Origin: Posidonia oceanica
Taxonomy: Eukaryota; Streptophyta; Magnoliopsida; Alismatales; Posidoniaceae
Reading direction: 5' to 3'
Assembly: GCA_037176725.1 (NCBI GenBank)
Contig: JAZBRS010000075.1
Coordinates: 75,022,001 to 75,086,000 of the forward strand
Length of the DNA stretch: 64,000 nt
Below the pieces are notes generated by a model. The model made no database searches. It saw only the letters and a list, made by a program, of their open reading frames with translations, and had not been told where the DNA came from. The translations under genes were made by a program, and so were the position numbers. Every line of letters starts with the position of its first letter. The first letter of the stretch is position 1. Of the stretch, positions 30,999-42,779 are shown one piece after another.

Positions 30999-31908
30999 GG
31001 AAGCTTTCTCTGATTTTATCAAAGCTGCTGAGGTCTTCCTTGAAGAGAGTGAGAAACCAATCCATTGGCTCTCCTTCCAATGAATAGAAGAACAGGTGTA
31101 CCACAAGCACCAAATCATGGAAATAGGGGACTGACTCCATTTGGAACCGCACCAGGTGACTGAGTGGGTTGGTGGTTCCATTGAACTTGGGAGTCTTTGG
31201 GTACTTGAAACCTGGAGGTAATCTAAATGGGGGGAGCCGACTCATGTCAAAGTTTGCCGGAGCTTGGGTATGCACCCCTAATGCACTAAGCATTTTTCTC
31301 ATCTCATCCAAATTTGTTATCCCGGCTGATGAGGTCGGGACGTGTGAATTGAAGGACAAATGGTTCTACTGCTGATGGAGGTAGCTATTGCAGAAATGTT
31401 GAGGTGCGACCTACTCGTATCGCGGGAGAGATGCCTGGTGGTAATGATGATCCGGGCGAGGCTGATTGCCTGCCGGGGGTGGTTGGGGATGTCTTAGATA
31501 GACTCCTTCATTGTATTTGCCATGTGGCATGTGGTTATGTTCCTGAATCAAGGGGTTGGCCCTTGAGTTATATGCTCCGTTGAGCGCTGTGCCCTGTCTT
31601 GGGTGGTTTGTGTCCAGCGGTGGGTTGCCATCTAGTCCCTGGTATAGATCTTTAGGGGGATGGTCCGCTACTGGCCTTCGTTGTCCTTCACCGAGGTGGG
31701 GTGGCTGCTGGAGGTTGTTTAGACATGGCCTCGTTTGGGCTGATGTCTCTTCGTTTAAGAACTGGTACATGGCTCTGTACTGGATTGAATCCGGATCTAA
31801 GACTTCTCCGGTGATTGGGTGGTAGATTGTAGGCTCCTCTCCCGAGGTACTTGCAGAGTCTGATCTCTCTCTTTCTGGCTGATCAGCTTCGTGGATTTGA
31901 TTCATCAT
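30999..31908 (-). pseudogene. Tat copy 2 gag, N-terminal part
   Basis: Starts MMNQIHEADQPERERSD at 31908, with the intact start codon that copy 1 has lost to the solo LTR. It continues through STSGEEPTIYHPITGEV and AMYQFLNEETSAQTRP (a stop in copy 1), the His/Pro-rich linker, and a stop after LPRYE (31411). A further open stretch from 31359 follows through LDEMRKMLSALGVHTQ, GFKYPKTPKFNGTTNPLSHL and FSLEGEPMDWFL-like capsid sequence to SFDKIRESF, where LTR A3 begins. The capsid C-terminus and zinc knuckle are missing. Confidence 0.87.
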
Positions 31909-33930
31909 TGCTGCAGCTTGTGATAATGAGAATTGGCTTCAAGGCGTAATACGCCTCAGTATAAGGCGTATAACGTTGGACGCACAATAACAGGCGTTCA
32001 ACATCCCCAGTGGTATTTCCTCCAACTCTTTTCCTGTCTTCTTTTCTTTCTTTTCAGCCTTTCACTCTCTTTTTTTTTTATTTTTGCTTTTCTTTTTTTT
32101 TTGATGATTTTTCTTTTCCTCTTTTTTTTCCTTTTCTGCTTTTCCTCTTTTTTGCTTTTCTTCTTTTCCTTTTTTTTGTTTTTTTGAAGGATTACAAGTG
32201 CGAAGAAAGAGAAATTACAAGAATTTTAATGCAGATTCCTAAAAAAAATAAAAAATAAAACAGAGTTTCCCCTAACTGATACTGTCACTGTTTTGGGTTT
32301 TTCAAAGTCTTCCCCTGCCAAACAAATCACACAAAGGAGCTAAAGATATACAGCCATACAGAAAATGCGTTAGACACTTAATCTACTGCGTATAATGTTA
32401 TACGCGGTGATTTCAGTGGCCAACGCCCTATTTCAGATAACTGCACAGCAACACTTTCAAACAGCGATTTAAGATTTTAATTTTGGTTTTCGCTTTGAGA
32501 TTAGTGTTTTAAACCTGCTGTAGCTCTCTGGGTTCCTTAAGGCTTAGGTATGGCTTTTCTTTTTTCTTTTTTTTTGGATTTTCTAAGGCTCCTCACAAGA
32601 TGGGTGAATATGATTGGTACTACCCTCTACCTCAACTCCTGAGGATGCTAGGGGGAGCCTGAATACACTTAGGTCCATACCCCATAGAGATAGAGCCCAG
32701 CGTAGTCGAGATTGATCGGGTCACTCACGTATGTATACACAAAAGAAATAAACAAACCACCGAAAGGGGAAGGAGGAATACAAGTCAAGGCTTGAGGTTC
32801 TAATTAACTTTCACAAGAGACCAAGGAAGAAGGAGGGCCCCTAGCGAAAGACAATGATAATACAAGTACCTTTTCTAAGCACCTTGCAACAGAGGTGCTT
32901 GGGACCTAGATGGTTACTTATATAACCCAAGAAATAACACAAGCAATTTAGTTCCCAATGAGGGCCACGCAAGTCATATAAGGAAGATGTGATTTTTTTT
33001 TTTGTTAATTTTTGCAAAGCACCCAAAGGAACTGAAGTTCCGGTCCCTACGGCAGAACCGATCACCTCATACCTCAATTCTTCGGGCCAGTTATAACAAG
33101 GAAAACTAAATGGAATTTTAAAACAGAAGGGTTCCTGTTCAGTGATCGTTAGACGCGGAAATTGCAGCGTCCAATGTTAGACGCGCCAGATCACGCGTAT
33201 AACGTACTGACAGTATTTTTTTTCAGAAAAACAGCAATTTTTACAGATCACCCCACGCCCGAGAATCCAGAGAGAAGGGGGGTGATTTCAGTTATTGACA
33301 CGAAGAAAACAAATGAAAAGAAAGTTACGACGCCTCAAAACACTACGAGAATTTCGTCGCTTTTCTAAAACATACGAGAAAATAAGAAACTAAAATTAAA
33401 CTAAGAATGTCAATAATAAAGGAGGAAGAAGAAAGAAAGGGTTACTTACCTTGCACGGGGGCACTTTTAGCCATCCCACCGTGATCACCAGACTGTGGAT
33501 ATGGGGTTTTGTGAGCGAGGTGAAGAAGATGAAGGATGGGAGGTTTTGCGGGATGAAGAAGGCTTCTTTTTGGCTCCCTCTTTTGTTCGCTCTATCTTCT
33601 CTTTCTCAAGGTTCCCCTTCTTTGTATCCGACTCCGTCACTCCACGTGTGATGGAATCGGTGTGATCGCCACTCTCGGTTCGCATTCGCCGGCCCTCGAG
33701 ACGCCTTTGGGGAGATGTAGTGTGGTTGCGGGTTCAGCTACCTTGGGACAACGCCAGCATTGCCCAAGGGTGCCCGTGCTTGGTAAGCTCTTTCTTCCTT
33801 CTTCCTCCTTGTATGACAAACGTTAGCAAAGCAAAACAAACAAGACAATATAAAAATGGATCAATATGTGTAGTAATCTATCTAGAGTTAGTAGAAATGA
33901 AAGTAAAGAAAACGTAGTGAGATACGTACC
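31909..33930 (-). other. 5' leader of Tat copy 2
   Basis: Collinear with 9228-11242 of copy 1. It contains the pyrimidine-rich (plus) tract (32030-32190) and the GTTATACGC motif (31940-32005, 32370-32420, 33150-33215). It also has the Lys/Glu-rich small ORF (33485-33685, minus; VTESDTKKGNLEKEKIE) and a splice donor GTGCAAG/GTAAGT (33443-33455). It ends GATACGTACC at 33930, the last base shared with copy 1. Confidence 0.65.
33443..33455 (-). promoter_or_regulatory. Candidate 5' splice site in Tat leader, copy 2
   Basis: GTGCAAG/GTAAGT on the minus strand, a full consensus donor; counterpart of 10753-10765 in copy 1. Confidence 0.45.
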
Positions 33931-34901
33931 CGAGGGGTTTGATCCCCCGGGTTGCAACTAAAAGAGATGTATGCCTAGTTAAAAATATATGAACTTGAAA
34001 TAAAAATGCTTGATTATACTACGGAATTAAACATGCAATATCATAAATTAAAAGGAAATGAATGAAATAGAGTCTCATCTATCTATGCACAAGGTGCAAA
34101 CTGTGTTGGCATGAAGCCAACAACGACAAGAGGATCCTCAAGTTTTTTTCTAAGACTTTCCTTCTTTCAAAAACTCTCTTCTCTTTTCAATTCTTGAGGA
34201 CCTCACTTCTCTAAGATTTATGATCTCAAGAGCATGTGAGTTCCAAAAGTTTCTTAGCTTCTTTTCTCTCTCAAAATTCCGGCCTTGAACTCAATAGGGG
34301 TACCCTTGCTTTTATAGAAGCAAGGGAGGAACAAAAAAGGACACAAATGCCAAGTCAGCAGAGTTTCCTGTTTCAAAAGTGTTATACGTTGGAAAACCAA
34401 CGTATAACGTTATAAGTGAGAGAACTCGCGTATAATGACCTCCGAGGCATAACTGCCAGGATTAGAGAAAATTCTCCAATTAAGGAGTCTTTAAGTGCGA
34501 TTAAACTCGGCTTTAATGGCTTTGACCGGTCAATAGCTTCCAAAGAAGGTAAAAACATGATTTCTTGATTAGGCCAAATAAGGAAAGCTTTGACTGACTG
34601 GGTTGCCACGTTGGATGCTGGAAAGCCAACGGTCAATGTTAGCCGCTGGAAAACCAGCGGCAACGTTGTATGCTGAGAATCCAGCAGACAACACCCTTAA
34701 TCAGTCTGGCTTCCAAATTTGGTCAGGACGTGAAGAACACTCAGGTTGCCAACATTTGGGACTTAGAAAGGTAAAGCATTTTGGACTTGAGAGGAACATT
34801 TGGCTCAAGTGCGATTCAGAAATAGGTGGAGGGCCTCTAAAAGCGACCTAATGCAAGAGACTATCTTAACATGAAGGGAGTGTCAAAACGGGGTATCTAC
34901 A
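33931..34901 (-). mobile_element. Short Tat-type LTR (family C) at the 5' end of copy 2
   Basis: On the minus strand it opens TGTAGATACCCCGTTTTGAC at 34901, matching the TGTnGAnACCCC opening of the giant LTRs, but the rest is unrelated and under 1 kb. If it ends in CA the left edge is TTGCA at 33953. Between there and the shared leader lies a 22 bp GC-rich piece (CGAGGGGTTTGATCCCCCGGG on plus). It carries the GTTATACG/GTTGGATGC motif many times (34380-34445, 34610-34690). On its right it interrupts the RT of the Reina-like element. No second copy of this LTR is in the window. Confidence 0.65.
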
Positions 34902-35460
34902 GCGGCCACCTTCTTTGAGTCCATCTTGACTTCCCCTCGTCCATGGATGTGTCCCAAAAAGTCAATCTCCTATTATGCAAATGCGTACTTCTCGAGCTTG
35001 AGGTAAAGCTTATTCTCTCATAGCTTCAACAATGTTTTTCTCAGATGACTAACATGGCTCCCTAAAGAGTCACTATACACCATCAAGATATACTACTACA
35101 AACACATCAATATACTCCAAAAAAACATTATTCATCAAATTACAAATTGTAGTTGGAGCATTGGTTAGCCAAACGGCATAACAAGGAACTCAAATGATCC
35201 ATAGCACGTCACATAAGTGGTCTTGGGTTGATCCCCCTCGGCTATGCGCAATCGATAATAGCCTGACCGTAAGTCCATTTTGGTGAAATAACATGTGCTA
35301 CCCAAACTGTTGAACAAATCCTCGACATTGGGTATGGGATATTTGTTCTTTATCGTCATCATGTTCAACGCACGATAGTCCTCACACATGCGTAACGTGC
35401 TATCCTTCTTCTTCTGGAATAACACAGGTGCACCATACAGCGCCTAGCTTACTGGGTCTG
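34902..35460 (-). pseudogene. Reina/Galadriel-like chromovirus RT, partial
   Basis: Reverse transcriptase palm: [50 protein letters not shown], then [24 protein letters not shown] (active-site YLDD with its second Asp changed to Gly) and, in another frame, FLGHIHGRGEVKMDSKKVAA. The sequence breaks at 34902 where the Tat LTR C was inserted. The rest of pol is not in the window. The element's gag and protease lie upstream to the right. Confidence 0.85.
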
Positions 35461-35713
35461 ACGAGCCCCCCCTCGATCAGTCCCCTGAGCTGCTTCTATA
35501 GCTCCTCCAAGTACATCAATGGCATGTGGTATGGCACTTGCGCTAGTGGCACTAAACCAAGCACGAGCTCGATGTGGTGATCCACATCGCGTCACCGTGG
35601 TAGATCCAACGGTAACTCACTTGGCATCACATCTCGGAACTCGTTGAGCAACTCCGCCACCTCTATGGGTAAGGCCTCATGCCTCGCGCCTAATGCAATC
35701 ACCTCACACACGG

Positions 35714-36154
35714 TCACAACATACGTTGCCTCCCCTCATCGAAGGTTGTCGTGCACTTGCAACACCGTGAGCACCACTGTCTCATCCCTGTCTTGAGATA
35801 CATGCACAAACAAGGTGCATATTCATCATGAATCGTTAAACCACCAAGGTAAGGTAATACCGCAACCTTTGCCCTTCTCATGAAGTCAAGGCCTAGAATA
35901 ATGTGAAAATCATCTAGAGGCATGGCCACAAGCTCACACGACCCGTACCAGTCCCCCACTTTCACCTTGGTCATAACAATCCCACACATGCACTTTACCG
36001 CTGAATTCACGACCAAAACGCCGCTCCCCGAGTCTTGCACTACCGTGATTTGAAAGTACTCAAGCTCACCGTCGGATAGGAAGCTATGACTTGCGCCCGT
36101 GTCAACCATTGCATGCACCGGTCGATTGTTGAGGATGATGTCGACGTGCATCAA
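35714..36154 (-). pseudogene. Reina/Galadriel-like protease
   Basis: Open frame of 146 codons with VHAMVDTGASHSFLSDGE (catalytic DTG intact) and FHIILGLDFMRRAKVAVLPY, the conserved second half of the retropepsin fold. It follows gag in another frame and precedes RT, as in chromoviruses. Stops separate it from RT between 35460 and 35714. Confidence 0.82.
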
Positions 36155-36166
36155 ACCGTCACTTGC

Positions 36167-37112
36167 CTATGTGCTTGTTTTGGCACGGATCGTGTTCAAT
36201 CGTAGAAGATTTACCCGATACTCCTTCGGGGATTCTTCTTCCTCCTTTTCTTCCTTCACGATCGTTAAAAGCTTTTCTTTCTTTGGGCAGTCCTGCATTC
36301 GATGAGGGCCCTTGCATATATAGCATGCCATGTCCCTAGACGTCGAACACACATTCTTTCGCATGGCACTGTTGGTGTAGCTTCTCTCAGACTTCACCTT
36401 GCCCTCTGATTTCTTCTTTTTTGGTGGCTTGGATTCCACCTTGATGCTCGAAGAAGTCTTGAAATCAACAAGTGCATTAGCTGCAATTAACGCGGACTGT
36501 AAATCCTTAATAACTTGGCACTGCAACTCAAGCTGCGTCCAACTTTGTAGTCTGCTCAAGAAGTTATAGAGACGATCCTCCTTCGCCATGTCATTGATCT
36601 CAAGCATCAACGAACTGAAACTCTTGACGCACTCACGAACAGTGCTGGTATGCTTGAGTCGACGTAGAGAATCACGCGCCACCCTTAAGGTATTGGTTGG
36701 AAGGAATTATGCACGGAGTTCCTTAGACAAGTCTTCTCATTATTTGACTTTGTCATCCCCTATGTGTGCGCACATGGTTCTCCACCACAACTTCGCATCG
36801 CCTGATGGAACATACTAGCAAGATTTACTTTCTCTTGCTCCAGAGTGTGTGTTGCATAGAAATACGCCTCGATGTCCAGGGAAAATTCTCAAGGACCTTC
36901 ATATCACGTTCCCCCGTGAATGCCTTTGGCTCAAGCACTCGGGACTTTATTGAGGCAACGTGCGCAACTGCCCTCTTCAATGTCACCACCTCAACATGAA
37001 GAACCTTGATCTCCTCCAAGGCTTCTCGTAGCTTATTGAACACAGGCAAGGCTTTCTCTTGCCAAGACTCAAGGCTCATGATCCACCCTTTGATATTGCT
37101 GTTGCTTGCCAT
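36167..37112 (-). pseudogene. Reina/Galadriel-like gag
   Basis: Starts MASNSNIKGWIMSLESWQEK at 37112, runs to EPKAFTGERDMKVLENFPW, then a broken stretch (about 36825-36682) with WWRTMCAHIGDDK in another frame. It continues through LKHTSTVRECVKSFSSLMLE and MAKEDRLYNFLSRLQSW to a Lys-rich linker and the knuckle CYICKGPHRMQDCPK (CX2CX3HX4C). That CX2CX3H spacing is typical of the Reina/Galadriel group and differs from the Tekay gag nearby. Several stops and frameshifts between the blocks make it nonfunctional. Confidence 0.82.
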
Positions 37113-37142
37113 CGTTCTTGATTGTGATCACCTTTTGATTGC

Positions 37143-37161
37143 GATCCCAGCAATGGAACCA
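37143..37161 (-). promoter_or_regulatory. Candidate primer-binding site of Reina-like element
   Basis: On the minus strand TGGTTCCATTGCTGGGATC follows the LTR end (TGTGACA) after two bases. It has the leading TGG expected for a tRNA 3' CCA, but it is not the initiator-Met site used by the Tekay and copia elements here. I did not identify the tRNA. Confidence 0.5.
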
Positions 37162-37163
37162 AA

Positions 37164-37720
37164 TGTCACACATTTTTTCTCAGATTCTAGAGAATCAAAG
37201 CATGCGATACAAAGTTGGCTCAAACTCACAACCTCAGATCAGCCTCTCCCTTAGCTTTTCACCCACTCACGAACCCTTCTAGTACAAATGCACACCCCCA
37301 GTCACTTACGCACTAGTATGCACACACAATCAAAGTGGAACACTCGGGGATATAGGGAATGTCCCTTTTTCTATATCACTTATAGAACACCTTGCTTACA
37401 ATGTTGAGAAGGAAGAAACAACACACTCTCTCATTGTTGTGCTCTTCTTCCTCTTCATGTGTTTATATACACATATACACACACCCATGCAATTATGCCC
37501 ATAATTGCTTACAATCAATTCAGCCCATTACTCACACACTAAAGTCCCCAATAATGTGCTTTGACTGTAACGGCTCCTTTGCCATGTGCATACTAAAGTG
37601 TACATTGAAGCTCCACTCACGCACACTTAATTAAGTACCATTAAGTTCCTTTACTCGTGTGCATTGAAACAACATCAAGCTTCATCACTCGTGCGCACTA
37701 ATGCGCATTGACTCCTGGAT
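37164..37720 (-). mobile_element. Reina-like 5' LTR, left piece
   Basis: Part of an LTR of about 842 bp split by the Tekay-like element. Its left edge TGTCACAC lies two bases from the primer-binding site. It is joined across the insertion by the TGGAT duplication (37716-37720, 46461-46465) to 46466-46750. Confidence 0.82.
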
Positions 37721-38979
37721 TGTGACGACCCGAATCGCCACCAACACATTCCAATAGTCCAAATAAATTTAAACCTAAACTAATGTTACATTTACAAATA
37801 TTTACAGGCTATTACAACTATATCTGTGCCATGAACCTGCAGTGGACAGCTACGTGACTCCGACTATATGCACTATGAACCAACACCAGCTGATTATCTG
37901 CACTTGCAACTAAAACCACATTAAAACACATGTGAGTGACCAGAAATTGTCACCCAGTACACACCTCGCAAAAATCACAACCAAAACCGGGATAAAACCG
38001 CAATAAGACATAAACCGGTCAAAACTCCAAATCCAATTCAGCATAATCATTTTATAATAATAAAACATTTTTTCCAAAGTCCAATAAGCTAAACTGGGAA
38101 AACCAGATGTAAATTAATTCTTATTTATCAAAGCTCGGCCCACCAACCCAAAACTTAGCAAAACCACGATACCGCAAAAGCGGGGAAACTCGAGGCCCAA
38201 TACGGCCAAAACTTAGCAAAAGCCACTAAGCCACAAAAAACAGGCAAAGCTCTAGGCCCAATATGGCTGGAAACAACAAACACAAGCCCCACAGGCACAA
38301 GAACCACAACAAGTCGTGCTGCCTGGCGCCAAACAACCGACCTGGCCTCAAGCAGTAGCCAGGGACTCACCCCTGCACTCATTGCACTGCCATGAACACC
38401 TGCCCTGTGGAGGAGCGTGCCCGTCATGGTGTCCCCTCACCAGAGGAGCTTCAAAAGCAATCCCCACCTGGGAAAGCTACTCATCCCACCTAAGTGAGCT
38501 GTCCACACTCGGAACAAAGCCATAGAGCACACCTCATCGACGCCCACAAACGACGTGCTTCGAACCACTCACGGGTCCTCAACACTACAAAGACAAGTCC
38601 CGGTGCCCGTAGCGACTAGGGTATCACGTCCAGCTACGCAGGGGTATCGTACCTCCTGAGTCCGCTACCACGATACCACTAGGTACAGACAACACCCCGA
38701 CCCCCGAACCTCAACCTAGGCGAAGTGTACGACACTCTAGAAATGTCGTCGCATCCCCGAGTCTAGGCCACACAACTCCCAGGTTTCGGCCCCAACAAAA
38801 TCTCGACAAAACCTTTTGAAAACACATCCATAATTTCTCAAAAACCAGCTTTGAAAACATTTGTCAAGCCACAAGATAATCATAGGCTAAGGCACAATTA
38901 AACACTAATTGACCATTAATTAAAACCCCTTAAAAACAGGCCTGGGAAAAGTGCCAAACCTAGGTTCGGAAGACCGAAT

Positions 38980-39115
38980 TTGGTTCGGTCGATCGAACAG
39001 AGGGCCTGTTACTCATCCAAACCCAGATTTCGGCAGACCGAATCTAGTTCGGTCGATCGAAATCAGGTTCTGGAGTGTATCCAGAGTAGGTTTCGGCATA
39101 CCGAAACAGGGTTCT
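38980..39115. repeat. TTCGGTCGATCGAA palindrome cluster (first)
   Basis: Three to four copies of GACCGAATnTGGTTCGGTCGATCGAA-like sequence, i.e. inverted repeats of TTCGGTCG/CGACCGAA. The second LTR repeat unit has another, denser cluster at 40595-40820. Confidence 0.75.
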
Positions 39116-40594
39116 GCAGAAAAACACCAAGTTCAAATTTAAATCCAAATCTACCTGTACAAATCACTAAAAATAGCATGCAATATACTGAAATGTTCGT
39201 AATTAAACAAGGAATGCATCCACACAAGAATCATGGCATTCCGAGGCACATAGCTCACAAAAACACCGAAAAACCACAAGGCATGCATTTATCCACTTAA
39301 GCCGGATAAATTTGACTAAAATCCGTATAATCTACTAAAAATCCACAAAATGCTTCCATGGCATTCAATTCATGGCAAGGAGCACAAATCTATCATTTTC
39401 AAGCTAAATAGAGCGAGAGGAGCGAGATGTGCACCTTAAGGCAGTAGCAACCCACTACCTCACCGACGATCCACCGCACGCCACCGGCGATCCGCCGCCG
39501 CACTAGGCTCCCCACGGCCATTCTTGAGCTCGTCCTGCCACCAAGAGGAAGATAGGAGCTCACCGCCACCGCACGATCCGAGGAGGAGGAGAGGCTGGCG
39601 ATCACCCACCACCACAGCACAGGGGAGAAGGAGGAAGAGGGGAAAGGAGGAAGGGGAGGGTGGAGAAGAGAGGGAGGAGGTGGTGGAGGAAGGGTGGAGG
39701 TGGAGAGAGAGAACAGAGTGGGAGGGACAGGGCAGAGCAAGGATGTCATCCTCGCGCTCCCAAGTGGCCTCCTCAGCTCCATGATGCTGCCACAACGCCG
39801 TAAATAGGCGAAAAACACTAGGCCCAAACTTGACAGAAACTTGGCAAAAGCCATTAAGCCACAAATTCGCCGAAGTCCTAGGCCCAAATACGGCCAGCAA
39901 CAAACCAAACGCAGCCCCGCGAGCACAAAACCACAACTAGTCGTGCTGCCTGGCGCCAAGCAACCTACTTGGCCTCAAGCAGTAGCTAGGGACTCACCCT
40001 GCAACTCACTGCACTGCCACGGACACCCACCCTATGAGGGAGCGTGCCCGTCTCAGCTTCTCACACCAGTGATGCCTTAAAAAGCAATCCCCAACTGGGA
40101 AAGCTACTCCCCCTCCTCGGGCGAGCTTTCCTCAATCAGGACAAAGGCACATGGCACGCCTCATCGGCGCCCGCAAACTCAATACCCCGAACCACTAGAG
40201 GCTCTTCACCCCTAGGCTCAGCTAGTACCCCAAAACAAAGGCGAGTCCCGATGCCTGAAACGACTAGGGTATCACGCCCAGCTACGTAGGAGTATCATAC
40301 CTCTCGAGTCCGCTACCACGATACCACTAGGTACAGCTAGCACCCCGACTCCCAAACCTCAGCCAAGGCAAAGTGTGCGACACCAGGAACGCCGTCGCAT
40401 TCCCGGGTCCAGCCAACACAACTCCCAGGTTTCGGCCACGGAAAAACCTCGACAACTCATTTGCAAACCATCCATATTTTTCTCCAGAAAACCTCTTTGA
40501 AAACATTTATCAAGTCATGGACTAAAGCACCTAAAGCCCAAAAACAATCATTAATTAAAACCATATGAAAACAGGCCTGGGAAACATCCCAGAC

Positions 40595-40820
40595 GAAAAT
40601 CGACAGACCGAATTTCCTTCGGTTGACCGAAATCTCCTGGTTCGGTCGACCAGAAAGGTCCAGTCGACCGAAAACCCCCGATTTGGAAGACAGAAAAGTT
40701 CGATCAACCGAACAGTTCCCTGAAACGACAGGTTGAACAATTTCAATCGACTGAATTCAGGTACAGAGGCACAATAAGGAAGCAGGTTCGGCATACCGAA
40801 TGAATTCGGTATGCTGAAAT
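40595..40820. repeat. TTCGGTCGACCGAA palindrome cluster (second)
   Basis: At least six partly degenerate copies such as CCTTCGGTTGACCGAAATC, GGTTCGGTCGACCAGAAAGG, CCAGTCGACCGAAAACC and GGTTCGGCATACCGAATG. They contain the core TTCGGTnnACCGAA. Confidence 0.75.
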
Positions 40821-41514
40821 AGAGGATTTCCAGAAAGCCCTATTTCAACTAAAAAATCCAAAACACCTACAAATCCAAACCAAAACTAACATGCCATATA
40901 TCGAAATGACCGGAATTCATTAAGGAATGCATCCATACACGCATTATGGCATTTCGAGGCATAAAATACTAGAAATCACCAGAAAATCCATCAATAAGCC
41001 ATTTATCAACTCAGGCCCATAAATTCGGCCAAAACTCATTTAAATCTCAAAAAATTATCAAACCTCTACCATAGCATCTAATTCATGCCAGGCAACACAT
41101 GCATATCATTTCCAAACAATTTGCTGGGAGAAGGCGAGATGTGTACCTATTAGCTGGGGCACCCACACAGCCAACTCCGGTGATCTCACACAACTCTGGC
41201 GACCCACTGCCGCACCAAGCCCGGCACGGCCTTCCACGAGTTCGTCCCGCCACCAGGAGGAAGACCGGAGCTCACCGTCGCACGATCAAAGGAGGAGGAG
41301 GCCGGCGATCGCCACCACCACGCGCACAGCAAAACAGGGGAGGGAAGAGAAGAGAGGGAGGAAGGGGAAGGTGGAGGAGGAAAGGAGGAGGAAGGGAGGA
41401 GGTGGAGAAGAGCGGGTGGAGAGGAGGAGGGACTCGCCGGCCCAAGGAGGCTAGGGCACGGGCGAGAAGAGGAGGTGGAGATGAGCGGGTGGAGAGGAGG
41501 AGGAAGTGAGAGGA

Positions 41515-41577
41515 TGAGTGGGGAGGGAGAGAGCACGAGTGACTAGGAGGGAGAATGGGCGGAGGGAGAGAGAGAGA

Positions 41578-41609
<32 letters not shown>

Positions 41610-41640
41610 AATGAGAGAGAGTGGTGGAGTGTGTGGGTGT
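41515..41640. repeat. (GA)n-rich microsatellite
   Basis: Runs of GAGAGAGAGA and GGGAGAGAGAGAGA across about 110 bp in the Tekay-like LTR; a shorter version lies at 45905-45935 in the partner LTR. Confidence 0.85.
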
Positions 41641-41934
41641 GGGGAGAGCTGCACGTCGCCATGTAGATATAACACACAGCCGCGACAACTGCAACACCAC
41701 GGGCGAGGCTGCTTTCGCGGAGGAAGTGGATCTGGTTTCTCACCAACCATAACAGTTCCGTGAATCCTGCTGCAACAAACGCACACACGCATAGTGCCAT
41801 GCAGGCCCAAGCATAGTAATATGCTGGGTAAATTGCATGACACCCTCCGAGGAATTAGGAAATGACACGAAAGCAGAAGATAGGGACCAAGGGCGATTTG
41901 AGGGAATGGCAGGGACCTAATCGCAATATGGTCC

Positions 41935-42080
41935 CACCAACCACCACAAGTGGGGCTCACAGCAGCACAGGTGGGGCCCACGAACAACCACAAGTGGGTC
42001 CCACGGCAAAACACAAGTGGGGCTCACACAAACCACAGGTGGGACCCACAACAATCACAAGTGGGGCCCACAAGGCATGT
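41935..42080. repeat. CACAAGTGGGGCCCAC tandem repeat
   Basis: About six units of 22-27 bp, each ACCACAAGTGGGGCYCACA with slight changes, near the LTR start (minus sense). A weaker version is at 46290-46385 of the partner LTR. Confidence 0.85.
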
Positions 42081-42152
42081 AACACCCGTCTATAGCCAAG
42101 GGATTCATTATAAATGTACAATTACAAGGAAAATGAATTCCCGGGTGTTACA

Positions 42153-42779
42153 GTTGATTAAGTCGAAGGGCATAACTATAAACTCATAATGGCCGTACCA
42201 CGTCCGGAAAGCAGTCTTCCGAATGTTTGAGTCTTGGATCCTCAACTGGTGATATCCCGATCTCAGATCTATCTTAGAGAAAACAGATGCAGACTGCAAC
42301 TAGTTAAACAAGTCCTCAATATAGGGTAAGGGATATTTGTTCTTTACAGTAATCTGGTTCAATATCCGGTAATCTAAGCACAGACAGAGTGAGCCATCCT
42401 TCTTACAGATGAACAAGACAGGCGTTCCCTACGGAGGTACACTTGGCCTGATAAAGCCCTTGTCTAATAACTCTTGCAACTGGACCTTGAGTTCTCGCAA
42501 CTCAGCTGGTGCCAGATGATAAGGATTCTTCACAACAGCATCGCTTCCCAAGGCCAACTCAATGGTAAACTCTACCTCCCTGCGAGGTGGCATGCCAGGC
42601 AAATCATCAGGAAAGACGTCGGGATATTCACACACCACTGAGATGTTGTGAACACCCAACCTCAGACAAGTAGAGGTAACCACGCTAGCAAGGTACCCCA
42701 TGCATCCCTTGGTCAAAAACTTGTAAGCCTTCACAGTAGAGATAACAAACTTAGGCTCACCTTGGCGCACACCTTGCAC
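42153..42779 (-). pseudogene. Tekay-like RT, N-terminal part
   Basis: Starts with the linker seen before RT in these elements: CEYPDVFPDDLPGMPPRREV, KNPYHLAPAELRELKVQLQE and LLDKGFIRPSVPP. After a stop (Trp or similar in the family) the frame gives [40 protein letters not shown] and [10 protein letters not shown], then ends in the LTR at 42152. The catalytic YxDD region is absent. Confidence 0.88.

Larger units (their letters stand above)
17444..34901 (-). mobile_element. Tat-lineage element, copy 2 (with antisense gene, nested LTR and foreign 5' LTR)
   Basis: On the minus strand: a 0.97 kb LTR (34901 to about 33931), leader, gag N-terminus (31908 to 30999), then a nested truncated LTR (30998-25948) replacing gag C-terminus, protease and RT. 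RNase H end, integrase (about 25560 to 24420), a 3' region with antisense genes (22790 to 18760), hairpin repeats and a polypurine tract at 17444 follow. Internal sequence matches copy 1 wherever both exist. The two flanking LTRs (B1 at the 3' side, the shorter one at the 5' side) share only the opening TGTnGAnACCCC. This is either a chimera or two elements fused somewhere in 17444-23416. Confidence 0.7.
37721..42152 (-). repeat. Tekay-like 3' LTR (4.4 kb, internal duplication)
   Basis: Contains a tandem duplication of about 1.65 kb: roughly 38200-39790 and 39830-41500 share the CCACAAGTCGTGCTGCCTGG block, the CTAGGGTATCACGCC block, the TTCGGTCGACCGAA palindromes and the GC-rich CCGGAGCTCACCG segment, in the same order. 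The first unit corresponds to the start of the shorter partner LTR. ORFs here are short, Pro/Arg-rich and low-complexity; none is called. Confidence 0.85.

Noticed and set aside
33931..33955. tRNA T-arm-like GAGGGGTTTGATCCCCC near the short LTR, considered as a tRNA or self-primer
   Set aside because: No CCA end, no acceptor or anticodon arms; the stem is short and could be chance.
39399..39959. Minus-strand ORFs of 186 and 158 codons
   Set aside because: Low-complexity, within the duplicated Tekay-like LTR unit; the second repeat unit does not keep the frames open.
41272..42014. Overlapping Ser/Pro/Leu-rich ORFs on the minus strand (142 and 187 codons)
   Set aside because: They lie in (GA)n and GC-rich low-complexity LTR sequence and have no counterpart in the partner LTR.
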